From an uncultured Oscillospiraceae bacterium (GTDB lineage Bacteria > Bacillota > Clostridia > Oscillospirales > Oscillospiraceae): a stretch of 64,000 nt of DNA. The notes below the pieces were generated by a model that saw nothing but the letters and a program-made list of their open reading frames with translations, did no database searches and had not been told where the DNA came from. The stretch covers positions 1 to 64,000 of the forward strand of contig CABSMJ010000001.1 of the NCBI GenBank assembly GCA_902478785.1. The letters are read 5' to 3'. Made by a program: the position numbers and the translations under genes. Shown piece after piece: positions 53,901 to 61,586 of the stretch; position 1 is the stretch's first letter, and every line of letters starts with the position of its first letter.

Positions 53901-55447
53901 ATAACCGGGATGTTCAGCCAACGGGCCATCCGCAGCACGGAGATCAGCACCGTGCCCACTCGGCCGCCGCGTTCAAAGCCCTGGAGGAACTTCATGTAGA
54001 TCTTCATGATGTCCGCCGGGATGTCCTTGAGGGTGTTCAGGGCGGAATAACCGCTGCCGAAATCGTCCATCAACACCGCATACCCGGCCTTTTGCAGCTG
54101 CCGGGTGACCTCCTGGAGCTGCTGGGGCTGCTCGGCGTAGGCCGTCTCAGTGATCTCAATGCGGAACAGCGCCGGGTCCACGCCGTAGCGCTGGGTCAGG
54201 GCGGTGATCTCTCCGCACATCTCCTCCTGGTCCAAGCTGGCCCGGGAGGCGTTGACAGAGATGGGCAGCAGAGGCAAGCCCTGCTCCTTTCGGCGGCTGA
54301 GGTAGCAGCAGACCTCCTCCCACACGTAGCGGTCCAGGGCAGTGATAAAGCCATTCTTTTCAAACAGGGGGATAAACTCTCCCGGCGGGATCTCTCCCCG
54401 TGTGGGATGCAGCCAGCGCACCAGGGCCTCAGCCCCTACGGGTCGGCCGGCAGAGAGGCTGCACACCGGCTGAAGGTAGATCTGAAACTGCCGCTGCTCC
54501 AGGGCGGTCTCCATCTGGCTGCGGATGTCCTGTTCCCGGAGCATGGCGGTGCGCAGTTCGTCGGTGTAGTAGCTGTAATTCTGGTGGTACTTGCCATCGA
54601 TGGTCTTGAGGGCCAAACTGGCCCGGTCGCACATCTGGGCCACCGGAAGTGAAGGGTCCTCGATCTCATAGATGCCCGCGTCCACCAAAATAGTATGGTC
54701 GATGTCCAATTTCTGGAGCCGATTGGAGACCTCCGCCAGCCGCCACTGGGGGTTGGACAGGCTGGCCGGCAGGCAGAGGACAAAGTGGTCCGCCTCCAAG
54801 CGGCCATAGGTGGAGTTTTCGGGCATGGTATCCCGCAGGCAGCCCGCGATGGTCTGAAGCACCTGGTCGCCGATCTCCTGCCCGAACAGGTCGTTGATGA
54901 GCTTGAACCGCTCCACATTCCAGCGGATCAGCACAAATTTCTCTCCCGAGCAACTGTCCAGCAGCTGCCGAGTGGCCCGGTAAAAGGCCTCTCTTTTATA
55001 TAGGCCCGTCAGCGGATCACGATCCGCCATCTGCATGGTCTTCCATAGGCTCTGAAGAGAGGAGCCCGCCTCCAGGATGCGCTTTTCCACGGCATAGTCC
55101 ACCCGCAGCCGCAAAATCTCCGGCACCACCGGCACCGCCACGCAGTCCGCGGCGCCCAGGCGCAGCGCTCGGGTAGCGGCCTCCGCGCCGGGCACTGCCA
55201 CCACCACCGGCAGATCGGACAGTGCAGGTTCCCGCCGCACGGCCCGCAGCAGGTCCATCCGCTGCTCCTCCGCCTTGCAGCAGTCCAGCAGCACAGCGCT
55301 GTACCCCTCTTTTCGGGCCAGCAGCAGCTTTAGGACCTGTTCCGCCTCCGCCGTTCGGATGTCGTACTCCTCTCCAAACACCTTCTCCAGAAGGGCACGG
55401 TCAATATATGGGCCTGACACCATAAGAAGCCTTCCCTTTTCTCTCAT
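50636..55447 (-). CDS. giant REC-GGDEF-EAL-PAS-histidine kinase hybrid, truncated by a frameshift
   Basis: The start MREKGRLLMV at 55445-55447 follows AAGGAGG. Domains (residues approximate): REC-like 9-120; degenerate GGDEF 143-290 (DPLTGLYKREAF, but EADHF in place of GGDEF); EAL phosphodiesterase 310-560 (EALVRW, SVNAS, IEITET, DDFGSGYS, EGVET, QGYCFARP; KID reads KIY); several PAS-like sensors about 600-1170; histidine kinase with YHEIRTPMNAIIG near 1257 and ATP-binding G boxes (GSGLGLILAKRML). At about residue 1500 a missing base ends the frame, with a 100-residue nonsense tail to 50636. No membrane segment, so it is a cytosolic hub joining c-di-GMP turnover and phosphorelay. The unsplit protein would be about 1,935 residues. 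Confidence 0.85.
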   Translation of the reverse strand: MREKGRLLMVSGPYIDRALLEKVFGEEYDIRTAEAEQVLKLLLARKEGYSAVLLDCCKAEEQRMDLLRAVRREPALSDLPVVVAVPGAEAATRALRLGAADCVAVPVVPEILRLRVDYAVEKRILEAGSSLQSLWKTMQMADRDPLTGLYKREAFYRATRQLLDSCSGEKFVLIRWNVERFKLINDLFGQEIGDQVLQTIAGCLRDTMPENSTYGRLEADHFVLCLPASLSNPQWRLAEVSNRLQKLDIDHTILVDAGIYEIEDPSLPVAQMCDRASLALKTIDGKYHQNYSYYTDELRTAMLREQDIRSQMETALEQRQFQIYLQPVCSLSAGRPVGAEALVRWLHPTRGEIPPGEFIPLFEKNGFITALDRYVWEEVCCYLSRRKEQGLPLLPISVNASRASLDQEEMCGEITALTQRYGVDPALFRIEITETAYAEQPQQLQEVTRQLQKAGYAVLMDDFGSGYSALNTLKDIPADIMKIYMKFLQGFERGGRVGTVLISVLRMARWLNIPVIAEGVETEEQLAFLYSVGCDLIQGYCFARPMPLQEFDQYLAEAPEARQEPRPRVVSHQDLDLLLGGNDLVNRLMEGMFGGFGLYEYRSGRMEVLRVNEGYYRILGETPATVHEGNENIWDNAYPEDAAAGRAACMEAMRTGRAVRCVLRRNCRQTEKVKYLDCIFHQLSGNENSTLLCVAFNDITDRLEAQMELQRTTEQAQTVLNTIPAGIDIFLADRDTCTMEPIYESIGRSRMLGYTQEELLELCRKDPFALVYSKDLERVKTAYQDTIRSGKQLECTYRQCCRNGQTRWMRVTCSVLEDGENKLRLYSIYTDVQELMEIQKSLVYRDQLSQLLLADSTTSTMDYQVEEDRLQVNYLDKSGTRQELRLEHFMEKGCGREVAQGDCAAAEQALRRLLETGEDQTFEACYNFDGRGFRWYRCMLACVQDEQEHVVRAVGKMEDISEERKARRWYQEQKALNEALSADLLSAYRINLSGMVIEYRYGNAEEQSFALGQELNDALFLRCCRERIPDLEECKRCYESLRPSELRRQYDLGHQQIEVEYRIRKKDNQSRWVRTEAKLMRQPDTGELMAFYNTRDIHESRVTKAMVESVVQADYDFLMHLDTGSGQYMLFSNNRRVTRQFPVRAGSYEDQRWSLLDSIHPEDRKRWARELSLSGILRGLKEKERYAVDFRLLEENGQLACKRVTCTWLDADHSAVMLARTDITDQVEQENTRSETLRQALSRAEASRREMDRFLTRTYHEIRTPMNAIIGMSGLALGETGVPGVVRDYLSRIQYAGEYMLTLVNDILDVRRTENGEVRINLAPCALEEYVEQLDALARPDMERKAITLRIDGSHIQKQVVMMDKARVLQIFVNFLSSIAQYTSEGGSIHCTLCQAKLEEGEVLLQCDILAEGVAMAREFVGRLLRPFDREEGEPDGSGLGLILAKRMLSVLGGALTAENRKEGCVLAHVNLPLRRATQEQADSAGWAVLGDDFNFQGRRVWWPRTRWSRPRLSRPCWRRSGLKWKWWRMATRRRIALPPTSRAGTVPCFWTPTFPSRRACWLCGKFGRWTARTPGPSRWWRWWRTVRRQTCRQLWRREWTNI

Positions 55448-55660
55448 ACCGTCCACCTCCTTGCTGCCGGCGCCCTGGAGCGCGGCTGTTTTTCCGGCGG
55501 CCAAAGCCTCCGGGACTCACTGTTATTATAAAGGGGTGCTGGCGGCTTTGCAATTCTTTTTCCACTTCTCTCCCTGTATCAGCTGCCCAAAAATCCGCTC
55601 TAGGCAGTGCGTTTTCTCTGTGGTATACTACATGGGCAGATTTGTTGATGGAGGCAATAC

Positions 55661-56368
55661 ATGGAAAAGACCCTCTCTCTTTCCCCGCGCCTGTGCCAGG
55701 GGTTCGACGCGGTGGTGATTTTGGACACGGAGACCACAGGCCTCTCCTTTCGCCGGGACCATATTCTGGAGCTGGCAGCTCTGCGGCTGGAGGGCCGGGA
55801 CGGTCAGCTCCACTGCGCCGGAGAGATGGATGACCTGATCCGCCTGCCCCAGGGACAGCAGGTGCCGCCCTTTATCGCCGCTCTCACCGGCATTACCGAC
55901 GACCAGCTCGCCCGGGAGGGCGTGGTGGCGGAGGAGAGCTGCCGGCGCTTCGCAGCCTTGCTTGAGGGAGAAAGGCTGCTCATCGCCGCCTACAACGCCC
56001 ACTTCGATCTGTCCTTCCTCTTTTACTTTCTCCAGCCCTTCGGCCAGGCCGGGCTTTTGCGCAAGGCAAAATTTCTGGATCTGCTGACGGTGTACCGGGA
56101 CCGGCGGGACTATCCCCACAAGCTGGAAAACGCCATTGCCGCCTACGGCCTGGAATCCCAGGTGCAAAACAGCCACCGGGCCATCGACGACACCTGGGCC
56201 GCCGCCCGGGTGGCGGAAGCCATGTGGCAGGAGGAGGACGACCTGGATCGGTACATCAACCTCTTTGGCTATCACCCCAAGTACGGCGTGGAGGGCCTGC
56301 GCATCTCCTCCGTCACCTATCGCTGCCAGCCCTACGACCGGGCCCGGAAGCTCTATGACCGCCCTTGA
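55661..56368 (+). CDS. DEDDh 3'-5' exonuclease (DnaQ/PolC-epsilon-like)
   Basis: A 235-residue exonuclease with the motifs VILDTETTGLS (Exo I, Asp and Glu), IAAYNAHFDLSFLFYFL (Exo II) and HRAIDDTWAAARV (Exo III, the His and Asp of DEDDh). Related to DNA polymerase III epsilon and RNase T; the stand-alone form often works in repair or RNA processing. The C-terminal 40 residues (NLFGYHPKYGVEG) are conserved in gut Clostridia as far as I recall. Start follows GATGGAGG. Confidence 0.85.
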   Translation: MEKTLSLSPRLCQGFDAVVILDTETTGLSFRRDHILELAALRLEGRDGQLHCAGEMDDLIRLPQGQQVPPFIAALTGITDDQLAREGVVAEESCRRFAALLEGERLLIAAYNAHFDLSFLFYFLQPFGQAGLLRKAKFLDLLTVYRDRRDYPHKLENAIAAYGLESQVQNSHRAIDDTWAAARVAEAMWQEEDDLDRYINLFGYHPKYGVEGLRISSVTYRCQPYDRARKLYDRP

Positions 56369-56416
56369 CAGTCCCTTTTCTCCGTGCCATAATGGGCGTA
56401 TCCAAGTGAATATGGA

Positions 56417-56503
56417 CAGTTACAGGGGAGCCATGTGCTGAGAGGGGGCCCTTTGCCCCGACCCTCGACCTGATTTGGATCATGCCAACGTAGGGAGTTT
56501 CTG
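56417..56503 (+). promoter_or_regulatory. TPP riboswitch
   Basis: The conserved THI-box pattern is complete: ACAGGGGAGCC, GCTGAGAGGG, a variable P3 arm, GACCCTCGACCTGATTTGGATCATGCCAACGTAGGGA. P1 can be closed by CAG-AC/GT-CTG pairs. It senses thiamine diphosphate. The terminator hairpin at 56515 begins 11 nt later, so the switch acts by transcription attenuation on the HAD and thiD genes. Confidence 0.95.
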
Positions 56504-56514
56504 AGAAAAAGCAT

Positions 56515-56544
56515 CGGGAAACGCCAATGGCGTTTCCCGTTTTT
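56515..56544 (+). terminator. riboswitch-controlled terminator
   Basis: 11-bp stem CGGGAAACGCC/GGCGTTTCCCG with loop AAT and TTTTT after it; expression platform of the TPP riboswitch. Confidence 0.9.
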
Positions 56545-56578
56545 CCATGGCCGCGTGGCGGCCGGAGAGGAGGCCATT

Positions 56579-57226
56579 TTGCAAGGCGCAATTTTTGATA
56601 TGGACGGCACCATCCTGGACTCCATGCCCGTCTGGGACACAGCGGCGGCGGACTACCTGGCCACCATCGGCATCCAGGCCGAGCCAGGGCTCCACGACCG
56701 CATCAAGCACCTGAGCATGGCGGACGCCGCCCGGTATTTCCAGGAGGTCTATCACGCCCCCCTTTCGGTGCAGGAGCTGGTGGACGGCATGAACCGCCAC
56801 ATCGAGCACCAGTATCTCCACCTGCTGCCCCTGAAGGAGGGCGCGGCGGACTTCCTCCGCCGTCTCAAGGCGGGAGGTATCCGGCTGTGCCTGGCCACCG
56901 CCACGGACCGCTATATGGCCCAGGCCGCCCTGGAGCGAGGCGGCGTGTGGGAGCTCTTTGACGTGACGCTGACCTGCTCCGAGGTGGGACAGGGCAAGCA
57001 CGACCCGGCCATCTTTGAAGAGGCCCTCCGGCGCCTGGGCACCGCCCGGGAGTCGACCTGGGTCTTTGAGGACAGCCTCTACGCCGTCAAGACCGCCAAG
57101 GCCGCCGGCTTCCCGGTGGCGGTGGTGGAGGACAAATGCTCCGAAAAAGACTGGCCGGAGCTCAGGGCCCTCAGTGACCAGTACCTGGTCCGATATTCCG
57201 ATTTCAGATGGGAGGACACACTATGA
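56579..57226 (+). CDS. HAD-family phosphatase in the thiamine unit
   Basis: A 215-residue HAD hydrolase (beta-phosphoglucomutase-like subgroup): GAIFDMDGTILDSMPVWD (motif I, two Asp), ATATDRYMA (motif II), KHDPAIFEEAL (motif III Lys) and VFEDSLYAVKTA (motif IV). The best start is TTG at 56579-56581 behind GGAGAGGAGG; a GTG at 56555 is possible. Because it sits between a TPP riboswitch and thiD with a 4-bp overlap, a thiamine-phosphate or HMP-phosphate phosphatase role is a reasonable guess. Confidence 0.82.
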   Translation: MQGAIFDMDGTILDSMPVWDTAAADYLATIGIQAEPGLHDRIKHLSMADAARYFQEVYHAPLSVQELVDGMNRHIEHQYLHLLPLKEGAADFLRRLKAGGIRLCLATATDRYMAQAALERGGVWELFDVTLTCSEVGQGKHDPAIFEEALRRLGTARESTWVFEDSLYAVKTAKAAGFPVAVVEDKCSEKDWPELRALSDQYLVRYSDFRWEDTL

Positions 57227-58002
57227 AAACCGTATTGACCATCGCCGGTTCCGACTGCAGCGGCGGCGCCGGTATCCAGGCGGACATTAAGACCATCACC
57301 GCCCACAAGATGTACGCCATGAGCGTCATCACCGCCCTCACTGCCCAGAACACCCTGGGCGTCACCGGCGTGCTGGACGCCACCCCGGAATTCGTGGCGG
57401 CCCAGCTGGACGCCGTGTTCACCGACATCCGGCCCGACGCTGTGAAGATCGGCATGGTCTCCAACAGCGCTATCATCCAGGTCATCGCCGAAAAGCTCAA
57501 GGAATACCACGCGGAGAAGATCGTGGTGGACCCGGTGATGGTATCCACCAGCGGCTGCAAGCTCATCACCGACGACGCCCGGGACACCCTTATCGAGACC
57601 CTTCTGCCCCTGGGCACCGTCCTGACCCCCAACATCCCCGAGTCCGAGGTGCTCTGCGGCTTCCCCATCCACAATGAGCAGGACATGATGCGGGCCGCGG
57701 CGGAGATCGCCAAGCACATGCCCGGCGCGGTGCTGGTAAAGGGCGGCCATCTGGTGTCCGACGCGGTGGACTACCTCTACCAGGGCGGCGTGGGCCACTG
57801 GTTCCGGTCTGAGCGCATCGACAACCCCAACACCCACGGCACCGGCTGCACCCTCTCCTCCGCCATCGCCTGCAACCTGGCCGACGGCCGGACCCTGGCC
57901 AAGTCCATCGAAAACGCCAAAAAATACCTCACCGGCGCCCTGGCCGCCGGTCTGGATCTGGGCCACGGCAGCGGCCCCCTAGAGCACACCTACGCCCTGT
58001 AA
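57223..58002 (+). CDS. thiD: hydroxymethylpyrimidine (phosphate) kinase
   Basis: A 259-residue ribokinase-fold enzyme that phosphorylates HMP and HMP-phosphate for thiamine synthesis. Motifs: TIAGSDCSGGAGIQADIKT at the N-terminus, DAVKIGMVSN, VVDPVMVSTSGCKL and the catalytic NTHGTGCTLSSAIACNLA (GTGC with the general base Cys/Asp position). ATG overlaps the HAD stop (ATGA). Controlled by the TPP riboswitch at 56417. Confidence 0.93.
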   Translation: MKTVLTIAGSDCSGGAGIQADIKTITAHKMYAMSVITALTAQNTLGVTGVLDATPEFVAAQLDAVFTDIRPDAVKIGMVSNSAIIQVIAEKLKEYHAEKIVVDPVMVSTSGCKLITDDARDTLIETLLPLGTVLTPNIPESEVLCGFPIHNEQDMMRAAAEIAKHMPGAVLVKGGHLVSDAVDYLYQGGVGHWFRSERIDNPNTHGTGCTLSSAIACNLADGRTLAKSIENAKKYLTGALAAGLDLGHGSGPLEHTYAL

Positions 58003-58035
58003 CGGGCCCCGGCACACTGTTTTCCCCATTCCAAA

Positions 58036-58061
58036 GGCGCGGACCGCACCCGGTCCGCGCC
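58036..58061 (+). terminator. thiD terminator
   Basis: 10-bp stem GGCGCGGACC/GGTCCGCGCC with loop GCACCC and TGTTTTCCTTT after it. Confidence 0.85.
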
Positions 58062-58209
58062 TGTTTTCCTTTCCCCGCTCTTCCATTGTTTTCCTTTTTT
58101 TGGAAGTTTCGCGGTTTTTTGACTGGAAAACCCCAAGGTGGTGTGCTATACTGTCCTCCGTTGAGGAGCCGTGTGCGATTCCCTACATTTTGCAAGAAGG
58201 ATGATTGTG

Positions 58210-58731
58210 ATGAATGAAACAATCCGGAATTTGATCGAGCGGAGGAGCATCCGCAAGTATAAGCCGGAACAGATTCGTGACGAGGAATTGAACGCCGTGC
58301 TGGAAGCCGGGATGTACGCGCCCTCCGGCCGGGGCCATCAGGCCACTTTGATGGTGGTGGTCCAGGACCCGGAGACCATCTCCATGCTCTCCCGGATGAA
58401 CGCGGTCATCTGGGGCAAGCCCAATACGGATCCCTTCTACGGCGCGCCCACGGTGATCGTGGTGCTGGCGGACACCTCCCGTTCCACCTGGGTGGAGGAC
58501 GGCTCCCTGGTGATGGGCAACCTGATGAACGCGGCCCACGCGCTGGGCCTGGGCTCCTGCTGGGTCCACCGGGCCCGTCAGGTCCACGAGACCGACGCCG
58601 GAAAGGAGCTGCTGCGCAAGTGGGGCGTGCCGGAGGGCTACGCCGGCGTAGGCAACTGTATCCTGGGCTATCCCGACGGTGAGATCCCCAAGGCGGCGCC
58701 CCGGAAGGAAAATTTCATCATTCGGGTATGA
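58210..58731 (+). CDS. nitroreductase-family flavoprotein
   Basis: A 173-residue FMN enzyme: IRNLIERRSIRKYKPEQI (FMN-phosphate Arg/Ser), APSGRGHQATLMVVV, and GLGSCWVHRARQV, ending in a basic tail. Uses NAD(P)H to reduce nitro compounds, quinones or flavins; the natural substrate is unknown. Start follows AAGGATGATTGTG. It lies about 110 bp before the aldolase gene on the same strand; it may or may not belong to that operon. Confidence 0.88.
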   Translation: MNETIRNLIERRSIRKYKPEQIRDEELNAVLEAGMYAPSGRGHQATLMVVVQDPETISMLSRMNAVIWGKPNTDPFYGAPTVIVVLADTSRSTWVEDGSLVMGNLMNAAHALGLGSCWVHRARQVHETDAGKELLRKWGVPEGYAGVGNCILGYPDGEIPKAAPRKENFIIRV

Positions 58732-58843
58732 TACATATTGCCAGGCAGGGCGGTCCTTCCGCCCTGCCTTTTTTCTCTTTTGCCCTTGTCCCCCGGTCGG
58801 AAATAGAGTAAAATCAGACCAGCAAGGAAAAGGAGGCCGTGGA

Positions 58844-59512
58844 ATGGACAAGCTGGAGCAGATGGGCCAGGAGCTGTGCCAAGTGGGAAAGCTCCTCTAC
58901 GACCGGGGGTATGTGGCCGCCAATGACGGCAATCTCTCGGTGCGGCTGGAAGGCGACCGGATTCTCATCACCCCCTCCGGGGTCAGCAAGGGACGGATGA
59001 CGCCGGAGATGCTGCTGGTGACGGACCTGGAGGGCCATGTCCTCTCCGGGGATCGCTACCCGTCCTCTGAGATCGCCCTCCATCTGGAGGTCTACCGCCG
59101 CCGCAGCGATGTGGGCGCGGTGGTCCACGCCCACCCGCCGGTGTCCACCGCCTTTGCCGTGTGCCGCCAGGGCCTGACGGCCCCCTATCTGGCGGAGCTG
59201 GTGGTGGGACTGGGGGAGGTGCCGGTGACCGACGGCTTCGCCATGCTCTCCACGGACCAGGTGCCCCAGTCCATCGTCCCCTTCCTGCCGGACCACAACG
59301 CGGTGCTGCTGTGCAACCACGGCGCCGTCACCTGGGGGACGGACCTGTGGTCCGCCTTTGACCGGATGGAGACGGTGGAACACACCGCCAAGATCCTGCT
59401 CCACGTCCGCCAGCTGGGCGGAGGTGTCCCCCTGACGGAGGAGGAAGTGGCGCAGCTCAAAGGCCTGGACGGCTTTTACCGTCAGCGTCGGGGAAGGAGG
59501 CAGAAGGCATGA
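58844..59512 (+). CDS. class II aldolase (fuculose-phosphate aldolase family)
   Basis: A 222-residue zinc aldolase of the AraD/FucA family: VAANDGNLSVRLEGD, ILITPSGVSKG, catalytic Glu in PSSEIALHLEVY, zinc ligands in VVHAHPPVSTAFA and the later NHGAVTWGTD. With mtnA and deoD in the same operon the likely substrate is 5-deoxyribulose 1-phosphate or 5-methylthioribulose 1-phosphate, split into DHAP and an aldehyde (the Ald2 step of the DHAP shunt). Fuculose phosphate cannot be ruled out by sequence alone. Start follows AAAAGGAGG. Overlaps the next gene by 4 bp. Confidence 0.85.
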   Translation: MDKLEQMGQELCQVGKLLYDRGYVAANDGNLSVRLEGDRILITPSGVSKGRMTPEMLLVTDLEGHVLSGDRYPSSEIALHLEVYRRRSDVGAVVHAHPPVSTAFAVCRQGLTAPYLAELVVGLGEVPVTDGFAMLSTDQVPQSIVPFLPDHNAVLLCNHGAVTWGTDLWSAFDRMETVEHTAKILLHVRQLGGGVPLTEEEVAQLKGLDGFYRQRRGRRQKA

Positions 59513-60720
59513 TCGCAAGCAAGGCACAGCTGGTGGAGCAGCTCAAAGGGCTCCACGACGAGACCGAGCGCATCTATGAAAAGGAGATCATGAACCTGGC
59601 CATGATCGGCCAGAAGACCAGCTTTGAGCAGTGGACCCAGCTGGTGCTGGACCTGCCCGACGACGCCCCCGTGAGCAACGTCAAGGACCTGCTGGAGCAC
59701 ACGGGCCTGGGCCGGGAGAACCACTTTGACAACTGGGTGGATGAACTGATGACCCGCTCGGAGAGCGAGGACCCGGAGGAGGAGAAGGTGACCTTTGCCG
59801 CCTTCTGTATCCGCATCGGCCAGTTCCGGCGCAACCAGGACCGGACCCGGGAAAATGAGCTGATGACCCAGTATCGGGAGCGGTTCGACTGCCACCCCTT
59901 CTTCAACCACCTGCTTTTGATGAGCATGCTGGACCAGGACCCGGTGTCCCGGTCCAAGCGGGTGCTGGAGCTGGCGGACGACAACACCCGGACCATGCCC
60001 AGCAACGCCGGCGTACACCACGCCCTGGCCATTGCGGTGGCAGACATCTTCGAGGCCACGGAGCTGACCCCGGAGCTGCGCCCCGACGCCAAATGGCTCC
60101 AGCGGGGCATCGAGGCCTCCCAGGAGGCCCTGGAGCTGGACCCCAAGTACCCCAAATTTCACTGCACCGCCGGCCGGCTGCTGGCCCTCCAAGGAAAGTA
60201 CAAGGAGGCCCTCAAGGAGATCTCTGTGGCCATTGACACGGAGAATTCCAAACAGTCGGACTACGCCCTGCGCATCGGCAGCTACCGGATGTACTATCAG
60301 CGCATCCAGGAGAAGCGCCACAGCGTAGCCATGGGGCGGGAGGTGCAAAAACAGCTGGACACCGCCCAGGAGCTGATGGGACAGATGGAGACCTCCATGA
60401 AGGAGATGGAAAGTAAACAGGCCCTTTTGGAGGAGGACACCCGCTCCTCCCTGACCAAGAACATGGAGTTCCTGGGCCTCTTTGCCGGTATCGTCAGCTT
60501 CACCATCGGCGGTGTCAGCATCGCCGGCGCCATGGCCGACCGCTCTTTGGTGGGCGCGGCAGGCCTCATTGTGGTGCTCATGGGCGCCCTGCTGGGGGTC
60601 TTTGCCGGCTTTGGAATCATTCTTCACGGCTATCGAGGGGAAAAGAGCCGGCGGAACCTGCTGGTGTTCGCCCTGGGCGCCGTGATCACAGCCGCAGGAG
60701 TATTTCTATGTTTCTTATAA
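59509..60720 (+). CDS. TPR-like cytosolic protein with C-terminal membrane anchor
   Basis: A 403-residue protein I do not recognise. Residues 1-290 are helical, with TPR-like repeats (ASQEALELDPKYPKFHCTAGRLLALQGKYKEALKEI near 200-240). A coiled coil follows (about 275-315: REVQKQLDTAQELMGQMETSMKEME). Three membrane helices end the protein (about 325-345, 350-375 and 385-402). It overlaps the aldolase gene by 4 bp and the PP2C gene by 13 bp, so all three are made together. A scaffold or sensor role together with the phosphatase is likely. Confidence 0.7.
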   Translation: MIASKAQLVEQLKGLHDETERIYEKEIMNLAMIGQKTSFEQWTQLVLDLPDDAPVSNVKDLLEHTGLGRENHFDNWVDELMTRSESEDPEEEKVTFAAFCIRIGQFRRNQDRTRENELMTQYRERFDCHPFFNHLLLMSMLDQDPVSRSKRVLELADDNTRTMPSNAGVHHALAIAVADIFEATELTPELRPDAKWLQRGIEASQEALELDPKYPKFHCTAGRLLALQGKYKEALKEISVAIDTENSKQSDYALRIGSYRMYYQRIQEKRHSVAMGREVQKQLDTAQELMGQMETSMKEMESKQALLEEDTRSSLTKNMEFLGLFAGIVSFTIGGVSIAGAMADRSLVGAAGLIVVLMGALLGVFAGFGIILHGYRGEKSRRNLLVFALGAVITAAGVFLCFL

Positions 60721-61568
60721 AAGACCACGTCTGCCAGGCCGGAAAGGACGTCTGCGAGGACGCCATCGGCTGGGGCAGTCATTACCTGTTCGCTTTGGAT
60801 GGTGCCTCCGGCCTCACCGGGGCCCATCTCATGGACGCCGGCACCGACGCCGCCTGGTTCGCCTGCGGCATCCGGGATGGATTGTGCCGGGCGCTGGACA
60901 GCGGCGACCGCCGCTCCACCGCCGAGATTTTGCACCAGCTCACCGCCGAATTGCGCCGGGAGTACGAAGCCCGGGCGGCGGAGCTGGGCACCCAGGTCCC
61001 TCCGGACTCCCCCTCCGCCGGCATCGCCCTCTTTCGGGAGCTGGACGACGGCATGGTGGAGTTCTTCGGTCTGGGGGACTGCGTAGGTGCCCTCCGCACC
61101 CGGGGCGGCCGGACCCTCTGGTCCTGTGACGCCGCCCTGCCCGCCCTGGACAGCGGCGTTATCGCCTATATGGCCCAGCTCCACCGGGAACAGGGCTGCA
61201 CCGTGCTGGAGGCCAGAGAGCAGTGCGGTGATCTGCTGCTGCGCAACCGGGAGCTGCGCAACACCCCCGAGGGCTACTGGATTCTGGACCCCTCCGGCGA
61301 CGGCATCCCCCACGCCCGGGTCCTGCGCTGGCGGCGGGAGGAGGTGGAGAGTCTCTCCGCTTTCTCCGACGGCTTTGCCCAGCTGGCTCTCCCCTTTCAC
61401 CTCTATCCTGACTGGGGCCAGCTCCACTGCCGCATGACCCAGGCGCCGCTGCGATCGCTGCTGGAGGAGCTGTATGTGGCCCAGGAGGCAGACCCGGACG
61501 GCAACCGTTTCCCCCGCCTGAAATTCCGGGACGACGCCTGCGCCCTGTGGGCCCAGGTGACTCCCTGA
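60708..61568 (+). CDS. PP2C-like protein phosphatase
   Basis: A 286-residue protein with PP2C-type motifs: DVCEDAIGWG (motif 1 Glu-Asp), LFALDGASGLTG (motif 2 Asp-Gly), VEFFGLGDCVGALRT (GD motif), SLSAFSDGFAQLA (SDG) and FRDDACALWAQ (terminal DD). All metal-binding aspartates seem present, so it is probably active, on phosphoserine/threonine proteins or a small phosphate. Overlaps the preceding gene by 13 bp. No kinase is found nearby. Confidence 0.8.
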   Translation: MFLIKDHVCQAGKDVCEDAIGWGSHYLFALDGASGLTGAHLMDAGTDAAWFACGIRDGLCRALDSGDRRSTAEILHQLTAELRREYEARAAELGTQVPPDSPSAGIALFRELDDGMVEFFGLGDCVGALRTRGGRTLWSCDAALPALDSGVIAYMAQLHREQGCTVLEAREQCGDLLLRNRELRNTPEGYWILDPSGDGIPHARVLRWRREEVESLSAFSDGFAQLALPFHLYPDWGQLHCRMTQAPLRSLLEELYVAQEADPDGNRFPRLKFRDDACALWAQVTP

Positions 61569-61586
61569 GGAAAGGAAGAATCGTCT

